Below are positions 14,879-24,807 of a stretch of 32,248 nucleotides of DNA, one piece after another. Position numbers and translations under genes: made by a program. The stretch is from an uncultured Oscillospiraceae bacterium (GTDB lineage Bacteria; Bacillota; Clostridia; Oscillospirales; Oscillospiraceae): positions 1-32,248 of the forward strand of contig CAKUJN010000014.1 in the NCBI GenBank assembly GCA_934661735.1, written 5' to 3'. The number at the start of each line of letters is the position of its first letter. Positions within the stretch are counted from its first letter, which is position 1. The notes beneath the pieces are model-generated. The model was not told the DNA's origin, did not search any database, and was given only the letters and a program-made list of their open reading frames with translations.

Positions 14879-16023
14879 TCAGGGCGATATCCATTCTTGG
14901 CTCAACCGGCTCAATCGGGCGGCAGACGCTGGACGTATGCGACAAGCTGGGCGTGCGCGCCGCGGCGCTGGCCGCGAACGGAAGCGTCGCGCATATGGAG
15001 CAGCAGTGCCGGAAATACCGTCCGGCACTTGCGGTTCTGTATGAAAAAGCGGCGGCGGAGGAATTAAAGCGCCGCCTTGCGGATATGAATATTACTGTCA
15101 TGAGCGGGATGGAGGGCCTGCTGGCTGCGGCGCGGCTGGAGGAGGCCGACACGGTCATGACGGCTGTTTCCGGCATGATCGGGCTGCGGCCGACGCTTGC
15201 GGCGATTGAACAGCGCAAGCGCATTGCGCTGGCGAACAAGGAGACGCTGGTGTGCGCGGGCGAGCTGGTCATGCAGGCCGCGGCGCGGTACGGTGCGAAG
15301 ATCATTCCGGTCGATTCCGAGCATTCGGCGATTTTTCAGTGCCTGATGGGCTGCCGCGACAGCAGCGAAATCCGGCGGCTGATTCTGACGTGCTCGGGCG
15401 GGCCGTTCTACGGCATGGGCCAGGAGCAGCTGAAAACGGTCACGCGCGCCGACGCGCTGAAGCATCCGAACTGGAAAATGGGCGAGAAGATTACAATCGA
15501 CTGCGCGACACTGATGAACAAGGGACTTGAGATCATTGAGGCGATGCGGCTGTACAGCCTGCCGCTTTCTCAGGTGACGGCGGTCATTCACCGGCAGTCG
15601 ATCATTCACTCGCTGGTGGAGTTCTGCGACGGCGCGGTGATGGCGCAGCTGGGTACGCCCGACATGCGCATTCCCATCGGCCTTGCCATGACGTATCCGG
15701 AGCGGGCGGAAAATCCGACGCAGCCGCTGGATCTGCTGAGCTGTCCGCCGCTGACGTTTGCGCAGCCGGACGAGGCGGCGTTCCCCTGCCTGCGCCTTGC
15801 AAAGCAGGCTGCGGCGGCGGGCGGCACGGCCTGCGCCGTGCTCAACGGTGCGAATGAGGCCGCTGTGGGGCTGTATCTGCGGGAAAAAATCGGGTTTTAT
15901 GACATTTCTGACGCCGTTTCGGCGGCGCTGGACCGTGTGCCGCAGACCGGCCGGCCGGAGCTTGCGCAGATTCTGGAGGCAGACCGGCTGGCAAGAGAAG
16001 CGGTATTTGCGAAATTCGGGTGA
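14875..16023 (+). CDS. dxr: 1-deoxy-D-xylulose 5-phosphate reductoisomerase
   Basis: Dxr carries out the first committed step of the MEP pathway, converting DXP to 2-C-methyl-D-erythritol 4-phosphate with NADPH. The 382-residue product has the N-terminal NADPH motif LGSTGSIGRQTLDV, LANKETLVCAG, the metal and substrate region PVDSEHSAIFQCL, and the TCSGGPF, HPNWKMG and TLMNKGLEIIEA blocks. The length is normal. It starts at ATG 14875 overlapping cdsA by four bases and is followed six bases later by rseP. Confidence 0.97.
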   Translation: MIRAISILGSTGSIGRQTLDVCDKLGVRAAALAANGSVAHMEQQCRKYRPALAVLYEKAAAEELKRRLADMNITVMSGMEGLLAAARLEEADTVMTAVSGMIGLRPTLAAIEQRKRIALANKETLVCAGELVMQAAARYGAKIIPVDSEHSAIFQCLMGCRDSSEIRRLILTCSGGPFYGMGQEQLKTVTRADALKHPNWKMGEKITIDCATLMNKGLEIIEAMRLYSLPLSQVTAVIHRQSIIHSLVEFCDGAVMAQLGTPDMRIPIGLAMTYPERAENPTQPLDLLSCPPLTFAQPDEAAFPCLRLAKQAAAAGGTACAVLNGANEAAVGLYLREKIGFYDISDAVSAALDRVPQTGRPELAQILEADRLAREAVFAKFG

Positions 16024-16029
16024 TTTTTG

Positions 16030-17085
16030 ATGTATATTGTAATCGCGATTCTGATGTTCGGCGTGCTGATTTTTGTGCACGAGCTGGGACATTTCCTCAC
16101 GGCGAAGGCGCTGGACGTACAGGTCAATGAGTTTTCCATCTGCATGGGGCCGGCCATTTTCAAAAAGCAGCGCGGCGAGACGCTTTACGCGCTGCGATGT
16201 ATTCCGGTCGGCGGCTATTGCGCGATGGAAGGCGAGGACGAGGCGTCGGACAATCCGCGCGCGTTTACCTCAAAGGCATGGTGGCGGCGGCTGATCATTC
16301 TGGCGGCGGGGTCGTTCATGAATTTCCTGACGGGCCTGCTGGTGCTGGCAATTCTGTATTCGTCGGTCGCGGGCTTTTCCACGGCGCGGATCGACAGCTT
16401 CTTTGACGGCTGCCCGTATCAGTCGGAGGAGGACCTGCATGTCGGCGACGAGCTTTATAAAATCGACGGACGGCGGGTGTATATCTACTCCGACGTGTCG
16501 ATGCTCCTTGGCCGGAACAAGACGGGCGTATACGATCTGACCGTCCGGCGTGACGGAAAGCTGGTGGAGCTGAAGGACTTCGAACTGAAGCCTGTGGAGT
16601 ATGAGGTCGACGGCGAAAAGACGTATAAATACGGCTTTTACTTTGCATCTGAGGAAAAAAGCCTCGGTGGCGTGCTGAAAAACACATGGAATACGGCGAT
16701 GGATTTTACGCGGCTGGTATGGCTGGGCCTGGAGGATCTGATTTCCGGCATGGTTTCGGTCGATCAAATGAGCGGGCCGGTGGGCATTGTGTCGGTCATT
16801 GCAGAGACGGGCAAAAGCTCTGCCACGGTGCGCGACGGCCTTGCGAACGTGGCATATCTGGGCGCGTTCATTGCGATCAATCTGGCAGTTATGAATATGC
16901 TGCCGCTTCCGGCGCTGGACGGCGGGCGGATTTTCCTGCTGCTGGTGAACAGCGCGTTCACGGCGCTGACGAAGAAAAAAATTCCCGCAAGGCTTGAGGG
17001 CTTTGTCCACGCGGCGGGCATGGTGATTCTGCTGGCGTTCATGGCGTTTGTGACGTTCAAGGATATCTGGAAGCTGTTTCAATAG
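16030..17085 (+). CDS. rseP: Site-2 protease, RIP metalloprotease RseP (M50)
   Basis: An intramembrane zinc protease that cuts transmembrane anchors of regulators or signal-peptide remnants. The 351-residue product has the HELGHF zinc motif in the first membrane span (about residues 18-23), a hydrophobic span with MNFLTGLLVL near 100, a single degenerate PDZ domain (about 118-190, with VGDELYKIDGRRV), and the C-terminal NMLPLPALDGGRIF motif whose Asp completes the zinc site. ATG 16030 lies six bases after the dxr stop; a TTG directly before it is in frame. No strong ribosome site is seen, consistent with coupling to dxr. Confidence 0.93.
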   Translation: MYIVIAILMFGVLIFVHELGHFLTAKALDVQVNEFSICMGPAIFKKQRGETLYALRCIPVGGYCAMEGEDEASDNPRAFTSKAWWRRLIILAAGSFMNFLTGLLVLAILYSSVAGFSTARIDSFFDGCPYQSEEDLHVGDELYKIDGRRVYIYSDVSMLLGRNKTGVYDLTVRRDGKLVELKDFELKPVEYEVDGEKTYKYGFYFASEEKSLGGVLKNTWNTAMDFTRLVWLGLEDLISGMVSVDQMSGPVGIVSVIAETGKSSATVRDGLANVAYLGAFIAINLAVMNMLPLPALDGGRIFLLLVNSAFTALTKKKIPARLEGFVHAAGMVILLAFMAFVTFKDIWKLFQ

Positions 17086-17097
17086 GAGCGATATGAA

Positions 17098-18135
17098 ATG
17101 ACAAGACAGATCAATGTCGGCGGCGTGCGCATCGGCGGCGGCGCGCCGGTTTCCATCCAGTCGATGCTGAATACCCGCACGACGGATGTGGAGGGCTCGC
17201 TGCGGCAGCTGCGGGCGCTGAAGGAGGCGGGCTGCCAGATTGCGCGGCTGGCCGTGCCGGATATGGACGCGGCAAAGGGCTTTGCCGAGATTGCGTCCGC
17301 CTCGCCGCTGCCGCTGGTGGCGGATATCCACTTTGATTACCGGCTGGCGATTGCCGCAGCCGAGGGCGGCGCGGCAAAAATCCGCATCAACCCAGGCAAT
17401 ATCGGCGGCGAGGAGCGTGTGAGCGCCGTTGTGGACGTGTGCAGGGAGAAAAAAATTCCAATCCGCATCGGCGTCAACGGCGGAAGTCTGGACAGACGGC
17501 TGCTGGAAAAATACGGCCGGCCCACGCCCGAGGCGCTGGTGGAAAGTGCATTTTCGCACATCGAACTGCTGGAACGGTACGGGTTTTACGACATCTGCGT
17601 GTCGATGAAGTCCAGCTCGGTGCCGCTGATGATGAAGGCGTACCGGCTGTTCCACGAGCAGTCGGACTATCCGCTGCACGTTGGCGTGACGGAAACGGGA
17701 ACCGAGTACATGGGGACGATCAAGTCCGCAATGGGCATCGGCGGGCTTTTGTGCATGGGCATCGGCGATACGGTGCGCGTGTCGCTGACGGCCGACCCTG
17801 TGCGGGAGGTCTACGCCGCAAAGGCGATTCTGAAGGCGGCGGGCGTCCGCCGCGAGGGTGTGAATATTGTCGCGTGTCCCACCTGCGGCCGGACGCGGAT
17901 TGATCTGATCGGCCTTGCCGGTCGGGTGGAGGAGGCGCTGCGCGATTGCGACAAGCCGATTACCGTGGCGGTGATGGGCTGTGTGGTCAACGGCCCCGGC
18001 GAGGCGCGTGAGGCCGATATCGGCATTGCGGGCGGCGAGGACTGCGGCGTGCTGTTTGTCCGCGGCGAACGAAAGCGGACGCTTCCATATGAGCAGCTGC
18101 TTCCGGCGCTTCTGGAGGAGATTGAAAGGCTGTAA
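17098..18135 (+). CDS. ispG: 4-hydroxy-3-methylbut-2-enyl diphosphate synthase
   Basis: IspG (GcpE) is the iron-sulfur enzyme converting ME-cyclodiphosphate to HMBPP, the penultimate MEP step; the Firmicutes form uses flavodoxin or ferredoxin. The 345-residue product has the TIM-barrel N-terminal part (SIQSMLNTRTTDVEG, LVADIHFDYRLA, KIRINPGNIG, SMKSSSV) and a C-terminal 4Fe-4S domain with CPTCGRT and GCVVNGPGEA providing the cluster cysteines. AGGAG nine bases upstream supports ATG 17098. With dxr it places two pathway steps in the same operon as uppS, which consumes the product. Confidence 0.97.
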   Translation: MTRQINVGGVRIGGGAPVSIQSMLNTRTTDVEGSLRQLRALKEAGCQIARLAVPDMDAAKGFAEIASASPLPLVADIHFDYRLAIAAAEGGAAKIRINPGNIGGEERVSAVVDVCREKKIPIRIGVNGGSLDRRLLEKYGRPTPEALVESAFSHIELLERYGFYDICVSMKSSSVPLMMKAYRLFHEQSDYPLHVGVTETGTEYMGTIKSAMGIGGLLCMGIGDTVRVSLTADPVREVYAAKAILKAAGVRREGVNIVACPTCGRTRIDLIGLAGRVEEALRDCDKPITVAVMGCVVNGPGEAREADIGIAGGEDCGVLFVRGERKRTLPYEQLLPALLEEIERL

Positions 18136-18197
18136 CGCGGCAGGAATACGGAACAAAGGACGGCGGCGCAGAGCCGCCGGAATGCAGGAGAGAAGAA

Positions 18198-21100
18198 ATG
18201 AGCCAGCAGGTATGCTTTCAGGATCTGTTTCTGGACTACACGCCGCCGGAGCCGCTGCGCGAGGCAGTGGGGCGGATGGCGGTGGTACAGGCGGAAATTG
18301 ACCGCCCAGCCAGAAGCATCCGCCTCCGGTTGACGTCGGAGGTTTACATAACTGAAAAGAATCTGGAGCTGGTGCGCGCGCAGGTTGCCGAGCGGTACGG
18401 ACTGAAAAATCTGGAGCTTGCAGTGCGCTATCCGCCGGAGACGCTCGCGCAGATGGACTTTTACGATCTGGCGCGCGTTTTTGTGCGCGCATATTCGCCG
18501 GCGGCGGCAATTCTGGCCGGCGCGCGCTGGGAAATGGACGGAGAGACGCTGCGCGTGCACTTACAGGCCAACGGCCGCGACGAGCTTCTGCCGCACGCGC
18601 CGAAGGCCGAGCGCTATCTGGAGGAACGATTCGGTTTACATAAAAATATCGAAATCCACTCGAACCACGCGTATGCGGGCCGCGAGCTGTTTGCCGAGAC
18701 CGAGCGCATCCGCCGTGAGGCAATCAAGAACGCGCAGCTTGCGCCGCCTGTGCAGCAGGCCGCGGCGCAGCGTGCTTCCGGCGCGTCGGGCGGGGCGAAG
18801 GCCGCACCGCAGGAAAGCGGCGATCTGTTCTACGGCAAGCCGTTCCACGGCGAACGGGTGCCGATCCGCGATCTGAATCTGGATATGTTCCGCGTGGTGG
18901 TTGAGGGCAAGGTGTTTGCCGTCAACCACAGAGAGCTGAAAAAGCGAAACGCGTGGGTCGTATGCTTTGACGTGACGGACTATACCGGCTCGGTGCGCGT
19001 GAATCAGTTTATGGAGGCGGCGAAGGCAAAGCCCATTCTGGACAACGTCGGCGCCGGCATGTGGGTGCGCATTCAGGGCAAGATGACGTTTGACCGCTAT
19101 GACAACGAGATGGTCATGCAGCCGAACTCCATCCAGAAAATCAGGACGCCGAAACGCACGGACACGGCGAAGGACAAGCGCGTGGAGCTGCATCTGCACA
19201 CGACGATGTCGTCGATGGACGCGCTGACCGACACGGCGGCGGCCGTAAAGCAGGCGGCGGCGTGGGGGCACAGGGCCATCGCCATCACCGACCACGGCTG
19301 TGCGCAGTCGTTCCCCGACGCGATGAAGGCGGCCGGCAAGGCCAAGGTCGCGGGAACGGACGAGAATATCAAGATTCTCTACGGCTGCGAGGGCTATTAC
19401 GTCAACGACGTGGACGACCGCATTGTCGTGCATGGCGACACGGACATGGCGTTTGACGGCGAGTATGTGGCGTTTGATCTGGAGACGACGGGCCTGTCGT
19501 CGCAGCATGACGTAATCATTGAAATTGGCGCGGTGCGGATGAAGGGAAACGACGTGCTGGACACATTCCAGACGTTTGTCGCGCCGCATCGGGCGCTTTC
19601 GCCGAAGATCATCGATCTGACCGGCATTACCGACGCAATGCTGGACGGCGCGCCGGAGATCGGGGACGTCATGCCGGAATTTCTGAAGTTTGTCGGCGGA
19701 CGGCCGCTGTGCGCGCACAACGCCGATTTTGACATCGGCTTTGTCACGGCCGCGTGTGAGCGGCTGGGGATTCCGTTTACGCCGACGTATCTGGACACGC
19801 TGATTCTGGCGCAGAATCTGATGCCGGAGCTGGGCAAGTACAAGCTGAACATTGTGGCGGACGCGCTGAGTCTGCCCGATTTCAACCACCACCGCGCGTC
19901 GGACGATGCGATTACCTGCGGGTATATGCTCACGCGTTTCTTCGACCGGCTGCGTGAGCGGGGACTGGAGCGGATTTCGCAGATCAATGAGGACATGCTT
20001 TCGCTGCGCTCGGGCGGAAAAATTCTGGACCGGCGCGCGCGGCATATCATTGTGTTTGCGAAGAACTCCATCGGTCTGCGCAATCTCTACCGGCTGATTT
20101 CCTATGGAAATCTGAAATACTTCAAGCGTTATCCCATCATGCCGAAGTCCGAGCTGATGCAGTGGCGCGAGGGCCTGATCATCGGCTCGGCGTGCGAGGC
20201 GGGCGAGCTGTTTCAGGCGGTCATCGCGCACAAGAGCCATTCGGAGCTGAAGCGCATCGCCTCGTTCTACGATTTTCTTGAGGTCCAGCCGCTGTGCAAC
20301 AACATGTTCATGCTGGAAAAGGAAATGGCCGAGAGCGTGGAGGAGCTGCGAAGCTTCAACCGGACCATTGTCGCGCTGGGCGAGGAGCTGGGAAAACCTG
20401 TCGTCGCCACCGGCGACGTGCACTTCCTTGATCCGGAGGATGAAATTTACCGGCATATCCTGCTTGCGACGAAGCAGATGCCCGACGCCGACCGGTCGCT
20501 CCCGCTGTACTTCAAGACGACGGACGAGATGCTGACGGAATTCGCCTATCTGGGCGAGGAAAAGGCGTATGAAATCGTCGTGAAGAACCCGAATATGATT
20601 GTGGACTGGTGCGAAACACTGCGGCCGGTGCCGCACAATCTGTTCGCGCCGAAGATTGAAAACTCGGTGGAGGATCTGAAGGAGCTGGTCTACGGCAAGA
20701 TGCACCGCCTGTACGGCGAAAATCCGCCGGAGCTGGTGCAAAAGCGCGTGGATACCGAGATGCACGATATCATTTCGTGTCACTATGACGTGATTTACAT
20801 GTCGGCGCAGAAGCTGGTGCAGAACTCGCTGGAAAACGGGTATCTGGTCGGCTCACGAGGCTCGGTCGGCTCGTCCATTGTGGCGTTCATGTCCGGCATT
20901 ACCGAGGTCAACTCGTTCCCGCCGCACTATCGGTGTCCGAAGTGCCACTATACAACGTTTGAGGTGCCGGACGACTGCGCCTGCGGCGCGGATCTGCCGG
21001 ATGCGGTATGTCCGGAGTGCGGCGAGCGGCTGGATAAGGACGGGTTCAATATTCCGTTTGAGACGTTCCTTGGTTTCGGCGGCGACAAGGTGCCTGATAT

Positions 21101-22520
21101 CGACCTGAACTTCTCCGGCGAATACCAGGCCCGCGCGCACGCGTACTGCGTGGAGATGTTCGGAAAGACGCATGTGTTCCGCGCCGGAACCATCGGAACC
21201 GTGGCGGAAAAAACGGCGTATGGCTATGCGAAAAAATATCTGGCCGAGCGAAACATGACCGTCAGCAAGGCGGAGGAAAACCGGCTGGCTTCCGGCTGCG
21301 TCGGCATCAAGCGCACGACCGGCCAGCATCCAGGCGGACTGGTCGTCATTCCGCAGGAAAATGAAATCTGGGACTTCTGCCCCGTGCAGCATCCGGCGGA
21401 CGACAAGGACTCGGAGTGGATTACGACGCATTTTGAATACCACTCAATGGAGGAAAACCTCCTGAAGCTGGACATGCTGGGCCATGATGACCCGACGATG
21501 ATCCGGATGCTGGAGGATTTCACGGGTGTGGATGCGCAGAAAATTCCGCTGGACGACAAGGACACCATGTCCATTTTTACATCCAGCAAGGTGCTGGGCT
21601 TTGAAAACGATCCGATTCTGGGGCCGGTCGGCTCCTGTGCGATTCCGGAATTCGGTACGGGCTTTACCAGAGGCATGCTTCAGGAGACGCAGCCGACGAA
21701 GTTTGATACGCTCATCCGGCTTTCCGGCTTCTCGCACGGCACGGACGTGTGGCTGGGCAACGCACGCGACCTGATTTTGTCCAAGACGGCGACCGTCGGA
21801 CAGGCCATCGGCTGCCGCGACGATATCATGCTGTATCTGATCAAGTGCGGAATGCCGGAAAAGCGCTCGTTCAAGATCATGGAGGCCGTGCGAAAGGGCA
21901 GGGGACTGCCCGATGGTGCGGAGGAGGAAATGAAGGCGGCGGGCGTGCCGGACTGGTACATCGGCTCGTGCAAGAAGATCAAATACATGTTCCCGAAGGC
22001 ACACGCGACGGCCTATGTCATGATGGCGTTCCGCATCGCGTGGTTCAAGGTGCATGAGCCGCTGGCGTTCTACGCCGCATACTTCTACCGCCGGAGCCAG
22101 AAGGACGGCTTTGACGCGTCGATGATGTGCCACGGCATCGATGTGGTCAAGCAGAAGCTGGAGGAAATCAAGAACAAGGAGGACGCCACGGCGAAGGACG
22201 ATGATCTGTTCACGACGCTGGAGGTGTGCTATGAGTTCTATCTGCGCGGCTTTGCGTTTGCGCGGATCGATCTGTACCGCTCGCACGCGACGAAGTTTCT
22301 GATCGAGGATGGAAAGCTCCTGCCGCCGTTTGTAGCGGTTTCTGGTCTGGGCGAGACGGCTGCGTGGGATATCATGGAGGGCCGCGAGGGGAAGCATTTC
22401 ATTTCCATCGAGGAATTCTCTGCCGCCTGTCCCAAGGTATCCAAGACGCATATCGAGGATCTGAAGGCCGCGGGCGCGTTTGGCGATATGCCGGAGACAA
22501 GTCAGATCACGCTGTTCTGA
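18198..22520 (+). CDS. polC: DNA polymerase III, PolC type (Gram-positive replicase)
   Basis: PolC is the essential replicative polymerase of low-GC Gram-positives, with built-in proofreading. The 1440-residue product has the usual size. In order it has: an N-terminal domain (1-210); an OB fold (about 215-310); the first part of a PHP domain (ELHLHTTMSSMDALTD, about 329); an inserted DEDD exonuclease (FDLETTGLSSQHDVIIEIGA at about 425, CAHNADFDIGF at about 509); the rest of PHP; a zinc finger with CPKC, CAC and CPEC near 913-940; the catalytic palm (DIDLNFSGEYQ at about 966, then GTIGTVAEKTAYGYA); and the fingers. GGAG precedes the ATG. It ends the pyrH-to-polC cluster, its common place in Firmicutes. 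Confidence 0.98.
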   Translation: MSQQVCFQDLFLDYTPPEPLREAVGRMAVVQAEIDRPARSIRLRLTSEVYITEKNLELVRAQVAERYGLKNLELAVRYPPETLAQMDFYDLARVFVRAYSPAAAILAGARWEMDGETLRVHLQANGRDELLPHAPKAERYLEERFGLHKNIEIHSNHAYAGRELFAETERIRREAIKNAQLAPPVQQAAAQRASGASGGAKAAPQESGDLFYGKPFHGERVPIRDLNLDMFRVVVEGKVFAVNHRELKKRNAWVVCFDVTDYTGSVRVNQFMEAAKAKPILDNVGAGMWVRIQGKMTFDRYDNEMVMQPNSIQKIRTPKRTDTAKDKRVELHLHTTMSSMDALTDTAAAVKQAAAWGHRAIAITDHGCAQSFPDAMKAAGKAKVAGTDENIKILYGCEGYYVNDVDDRIVVHGDTDMAFDGEYVAFDLETTGLSSQHDVIIEIGAVRMKGNDVLDTFQTFVAPHRALSPKIIDLTGITDAMLDGAPEIGDVMPEFLKFVGGRPLCAHNADFDIGFVTAACERLGIPFTPTYLDTLILAQNLMPELGKYKLNIVADALSLPDFNHHRASDDAITCGYMLTRFFDRLRERGLERISQINEDMLSLRSGGKILDRRARHIIVFAKNSIGLRNLYRLISYGNLKYFKRYPIMPKSELMQWREGLIIGSACEAGELFQAVIAHKSHSELKRIASFYDFLEVQPLCNNMFMLEKEMAESVEELRSFNRTIVALGEELGKPVVATGDVHFLDPEDEIYRHILLATKQMPDADRSLPLYFKTTDEMLTEFAYLGEEKAYEIVVKNPNMIVDWCETLRPVPHNLFAPKIENSVEDLKELVYGKMHRLYGENPPELVQKRVDTEMHDIISCHYDVIYMSAQKLVQNSLENGYLVGSRGSVGSSIVAFMSGITEVNSFPPHYRCPKCHYTTFEVPDDCACGADLPDAVCPECGERLDKDGFNIPFETFLGFGGDKVPDIDLNFSGEYQARAHAYCVEMFGKTHVFRAGTIGTVAEKTAYGYAKKYLAERNMTVSKAEENRLASGCVGIKRTTGQHPGGLVVIPQENEIWDFCPVQHPADDKDSEWITTHFEYHSMEENLLKLDMLGHDDPTMIRMLEDFTGVDAQKIPLDDKDTMSIFTSSKVLGFENDPILGPVGSCAIPEFGTGFTRGMLQETQPTKFDTLIRLSGFSHGTDVWLGNARDLILSKTATVGQAIGCRDDIMLYLIKCGMPEKRSFKIMEAVRKGRGLPDGAEEEMKAAGVPDWYIGSCKKIKYMFPKAHATAYVMMAFRIAWFKVHEPLAFYAAYFYRRSQKDGFDASMMCHGIDVVKQKLEEIKNKEDATAKDDDLFTTLEVCYEFYLRGFAFARIDLYRSHATKFLIEDGKLLPPFVAVSGLGETAAWDIMEGREGKHFISIEEFSAACPKVSKTHIEDLKAAGAFGDMPETSQITLF

Positions 22521-22530
22521 ACCGGAACGG

Positions 22531-22564
22531 AAAAATCCCCGCCGCCCGAACGGGCGGCGGGGAT
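22531..22564 (-). terminator. Terminator after the DUF3786 gene
   Basis: A perfect 14-bp stem (22535-22548 and 22551-22564) with a two-base AA spacer, followed on the minus strand by TTTTT. It lies between the convergent polC and DUF3786 genes. The plus-strand side lacks a T run, so it mainly serves the minus strand. Confidence 0.85.
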
Positions 22565-22582
22565 CTGCATGTAATCGGGATA

Positions 22583-23275
22583 CTATGGCCGCTGCATTTC
22601 CTCGGTCAGGCGGCTGACCAGATAGCCGGCTGCGTAGCAGACCGTTTCAAAGCGCAGAAAATCCAGCACGTTTTCATCCCACATCAGCTTGAAGCTGGCG
22701 GGAAAGTCCTCGTCTGCGGACCAGAACTGCAAAATGGCCGGCAGGAAATCAAACACCGGAATGCGGTAGGAGATTTCGCCGATTTCCAGCCGCTCACCGC
22801 CCAGCGCGGCGCATGCGCGCGCAAGCGCCTCCGGTGCGGCAGCGCAGCGTGCGATAAACGCGTCGAACATGCCCTCGGCGGGATTTGCCCCGTAGAGCGT
22901 GCCGCGCAGCTGCTCGGCGCGGGCATAGCGTCCGGAGAGATGACAGCCATCCTTTGCGCAGCACAGAAGATCGTACAGCGTCATGGCGGCCTCAAAGCAG
23001 GCGGGGCGCCACGCGCCGCTTTCATCCTGCCATTCGACGGTGCCGGCAGCGCGGCCGACGCGGAAGCTGCGGGCAAGAAAGCGGAGATAGAGATACGCTT
23101 TGTCATGCGCAAGATGGAACAGGCGGATCATGCGCTGTTGGTCATATTTCAGAAATTCCGCGGGCATGCGCTGAAGCGTGCGGTCGTAATTGGAGACGGC
23201 CGCGGCGCCGGCGCGCCGGACGGGGCCGCGCGCGGAGGCAGGCGCTGCCTGCGCACGGTTATCTGCCCGAGTCAT
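22583..23275 (-). CDS. DUF3786 domain-containing protein
   Basis: A 230-residue cytosolic protein of unknown function. The C-terminal half fits the DUF3786 pattern as I remember it: a beta-rich block ending in RIPVFDFLPAILQFWSADED, then FPASFKLMWDENVLDFLRFE and a hydrophobic helix. An Ala/Arg-rich N-terminal tail (1-27) precedes it and may not be translated. The alternative ATG at codon 37 (MPAEFLKYDQ) would remove it. The listed ATG 23275 lies inside the 3' end of the CapA-like gene (17-base overlap) without a clear ribosome site, so coupled translation is implied. Confidence 0.7.
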   Translation of the reverse strand: MTRADNRAQAAPASARGPVRRAGAAAVSNYDRTLQRMPAEFLKYDQQRMIRLFHLAHDKAYLYLRFLARSFRVGRAAGTVEWQDESGAWRPACFEAAMTLYDLLCCAKDGCHLSGRYARAEQLRGTLYGANPAEGMFDAFIARCAAAPEALARACAALGGERLEIGEISYRIPVFDFLPAILQFWSADEDFPASFKLMWDENVLDFLRFETVCYAAGYLVSRLTEEMQRP

Positions 23276-24677
23276 AGTCAGACGCGGTGTCCGAGCGCAG
23301 ATGCGCGATGGTGTCGGTCATGTCCTGCTCCAGCTCGGGGAAGAGCGCGCTCTTGATGGCGTTCCGGACGGGCAGAACCTGAATGACGGTGCCGGTGTCC
23401 GTCTCCGTTTTGGCGATATAGAGCGGGACATAGCTGATGCCGGTGATCGACGTTTCGCCGGTGTCGCCCTTTTTGGTGATTTGCAGGTTGAGCAGCACGG
23501 ATTCCATCGTGCGGTTGGCCGTCTGGGCATCGGGGCTGGCGAGGAAGTTGCCGAGGCTGTATGCGATAAAGCAGTTTTTGGTTTTGCCGTCGTCGGTGGT
23601 GACGGTGCGCGTCTCCATCTGGCTGACAACGTGCGGATGCGAGCCGAGAATGACGTCCACGCCGCCCTCCAGCAGGAGCGTGGTGATCTCCTTCTGCGTG
23701 TCGGTGATGCCCGCGTCCCACTCGCTGCCCCAGTGGAGCATGGCGACAATCAGATCGGGGTTCAGAGCCTTTGCCGCCTTGACCGAGTCGGAAAGTGCCT
23801 TGCGGTTGACGGTGGTATACTCGCTGTCATAGTCGGTGTAGAGCAGATCGACCGCGTATTCGGAGCCCTCGGGGAGCTTGAGGCTGTTGACGCCCTTGGT
23901 GTAGGCGATGAACGCGATTTTGATGCCGTTGACGTTTTTCAGCAGCACGCCCTCATTTGCGGCTTTTTCCTCCGCCGAGGCATAGGTGCCGACATGGTCG
24001 ATGCCGAAGGTGTTGAGATATTTGATGGTGCTGTTCAGACCGGAAATGCCGTTTGTGATGCTGTAGGTATTGGCGGTCTGGACAAGGTCAAAGCCGACGT
24101 TTGCCAGCGCCTGCCCCAGCGCCTCGGGCGCGCGGAATTCGGGGCGGCCCTGATACGGCTCGCCGCAGAACGTCAGCTCAAGATTGCCGACAGTGAAGTC
24201 CGCGGACATGGTCAGCGCCGACACGGCGGCAAAGCTGGGCGTAAAGTCGTAGCTTCCGTCCGCCTGCTTTGCAAGCTCGATCTGGTCGTCATAGGCCATG
24301 ATATCGCCCACTGCCGCGAGCGTGATGACGGTGTCCGGCTCAACCTGGATATCAGGCGCGGCGGACGGGTCGGCGTCGGTCGGGGTATTGACCGGCTCGG
24401 ACGGATTGTTCGTGTCTGCACTTTTACCGGTGCAGCTGCGCACGGCCAGCACGATGGCCAGCACCAGAATCAGCGCCAGAACGGCCAGAACGATGCGCTG
24501 CTGAAGCTGACGGCGGCGCTTCTGCGCAAGGCGCTTCATGCGGCGCGCCTCCTGCTGGCGCGCGAGCGCCTGCTGTTCGTCGGACAGGGGCGGCTGTTCG
24601 GGCGCGGACGGCGGAACGGGCGTCTGCGGTGCGGACGGCTGCTCGGACTGAGCCTGCGGATGCTCCTGCTGATCCAT
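23259..24677 (-). CDS. CapA-like (PGA_cap) metallophosphatase-fold membrane protein
   Basis: CapA-family proteins are surface-anchored metallophosphatase-fold proteins linked to poly-gamma-glutamate capsule, though most copies outside capsule operons have unknown substrates. This 472-residue protein has a Pro/Gln-rich and basic cytoplasmic tail (1-60), one membrane helix (about 62-80), a spacer, and the catalytic-type domain from about 117. Motifs seen are VGDIM, GNLE, HWGSEW and GSHPHV. The expected ANNH motif is ANTY (about 202-205), losing the His. No capB or capC is nearby, so a capsule role is not supported. It has its own promoter, divergent from the GH25 gene, and overlaps the DUF3786 gene. 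Confidence 0.85.
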   Translation of the reverse strand: MDQQEHPQAQSEQPSAPQTPVPPSAPEQPPLSDEQQALARQQEARRMKRLAQKRRRQLQQRIVLAVLALILVLAIVLAVRSCTGKSADTNNPSEPVNTPTDADPSAAPDIQVEPDTVITLAAVGDIMAYDDQIELAKQADGSYDFTPSFAAVSALTMSADFTVGNLELTFCGEPYQGRPEFRAPEALGQALANVGFDLVQTANTYSITNGISGLNSTIKYLNTFGIDHVGTYASAEEKAANEGVLLKNVNGIKIAFIAYTKGVNSLKLPEGSEYAVDLLYTDYDSEYTTVNRKALSDSVKAAKALNPDLIVAMLHWGSEWDAGITDTQKEITTLLLEGGVDVILGSHPHVVSQMETRTVTTDDGKTKNCFIAYSLGNFLASPDAQTANRTMESVLLNLQITKKGDTGETSITGISYVPLYIAKTETDTGTVIQVLPVRNAIKSALFPELEQDMTDTIAHLRSDTASDYDSGR

Positions 24678-24751
24678 AAGAAACCTCCATTCGTAGATGC
24701 AGTGAAATTTCGATGAAGTGAACGCCGCGCGGCTGCGCGGGATTGACCTAT

Positions 24752-24780
24752 ATTATACTATGAAGCGGCAAAATGCACAA
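24752..24780 (-). promoter_or_regulatory. Sigma-A-type promoter for the CapA-like gene
   Basis: On the minus strand TTGTGC (24780-24775), a 17-base spacer and a perfect TATAAT (24757-24752). Predicted start near 24745. It shares a short divergent region with the GH25 promoter 28 bases away. Confidence 0.7.
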
Positions 24781-24807
24781 CGATTTTTTGCCGGCGGGTA
24801 CAAAAGC

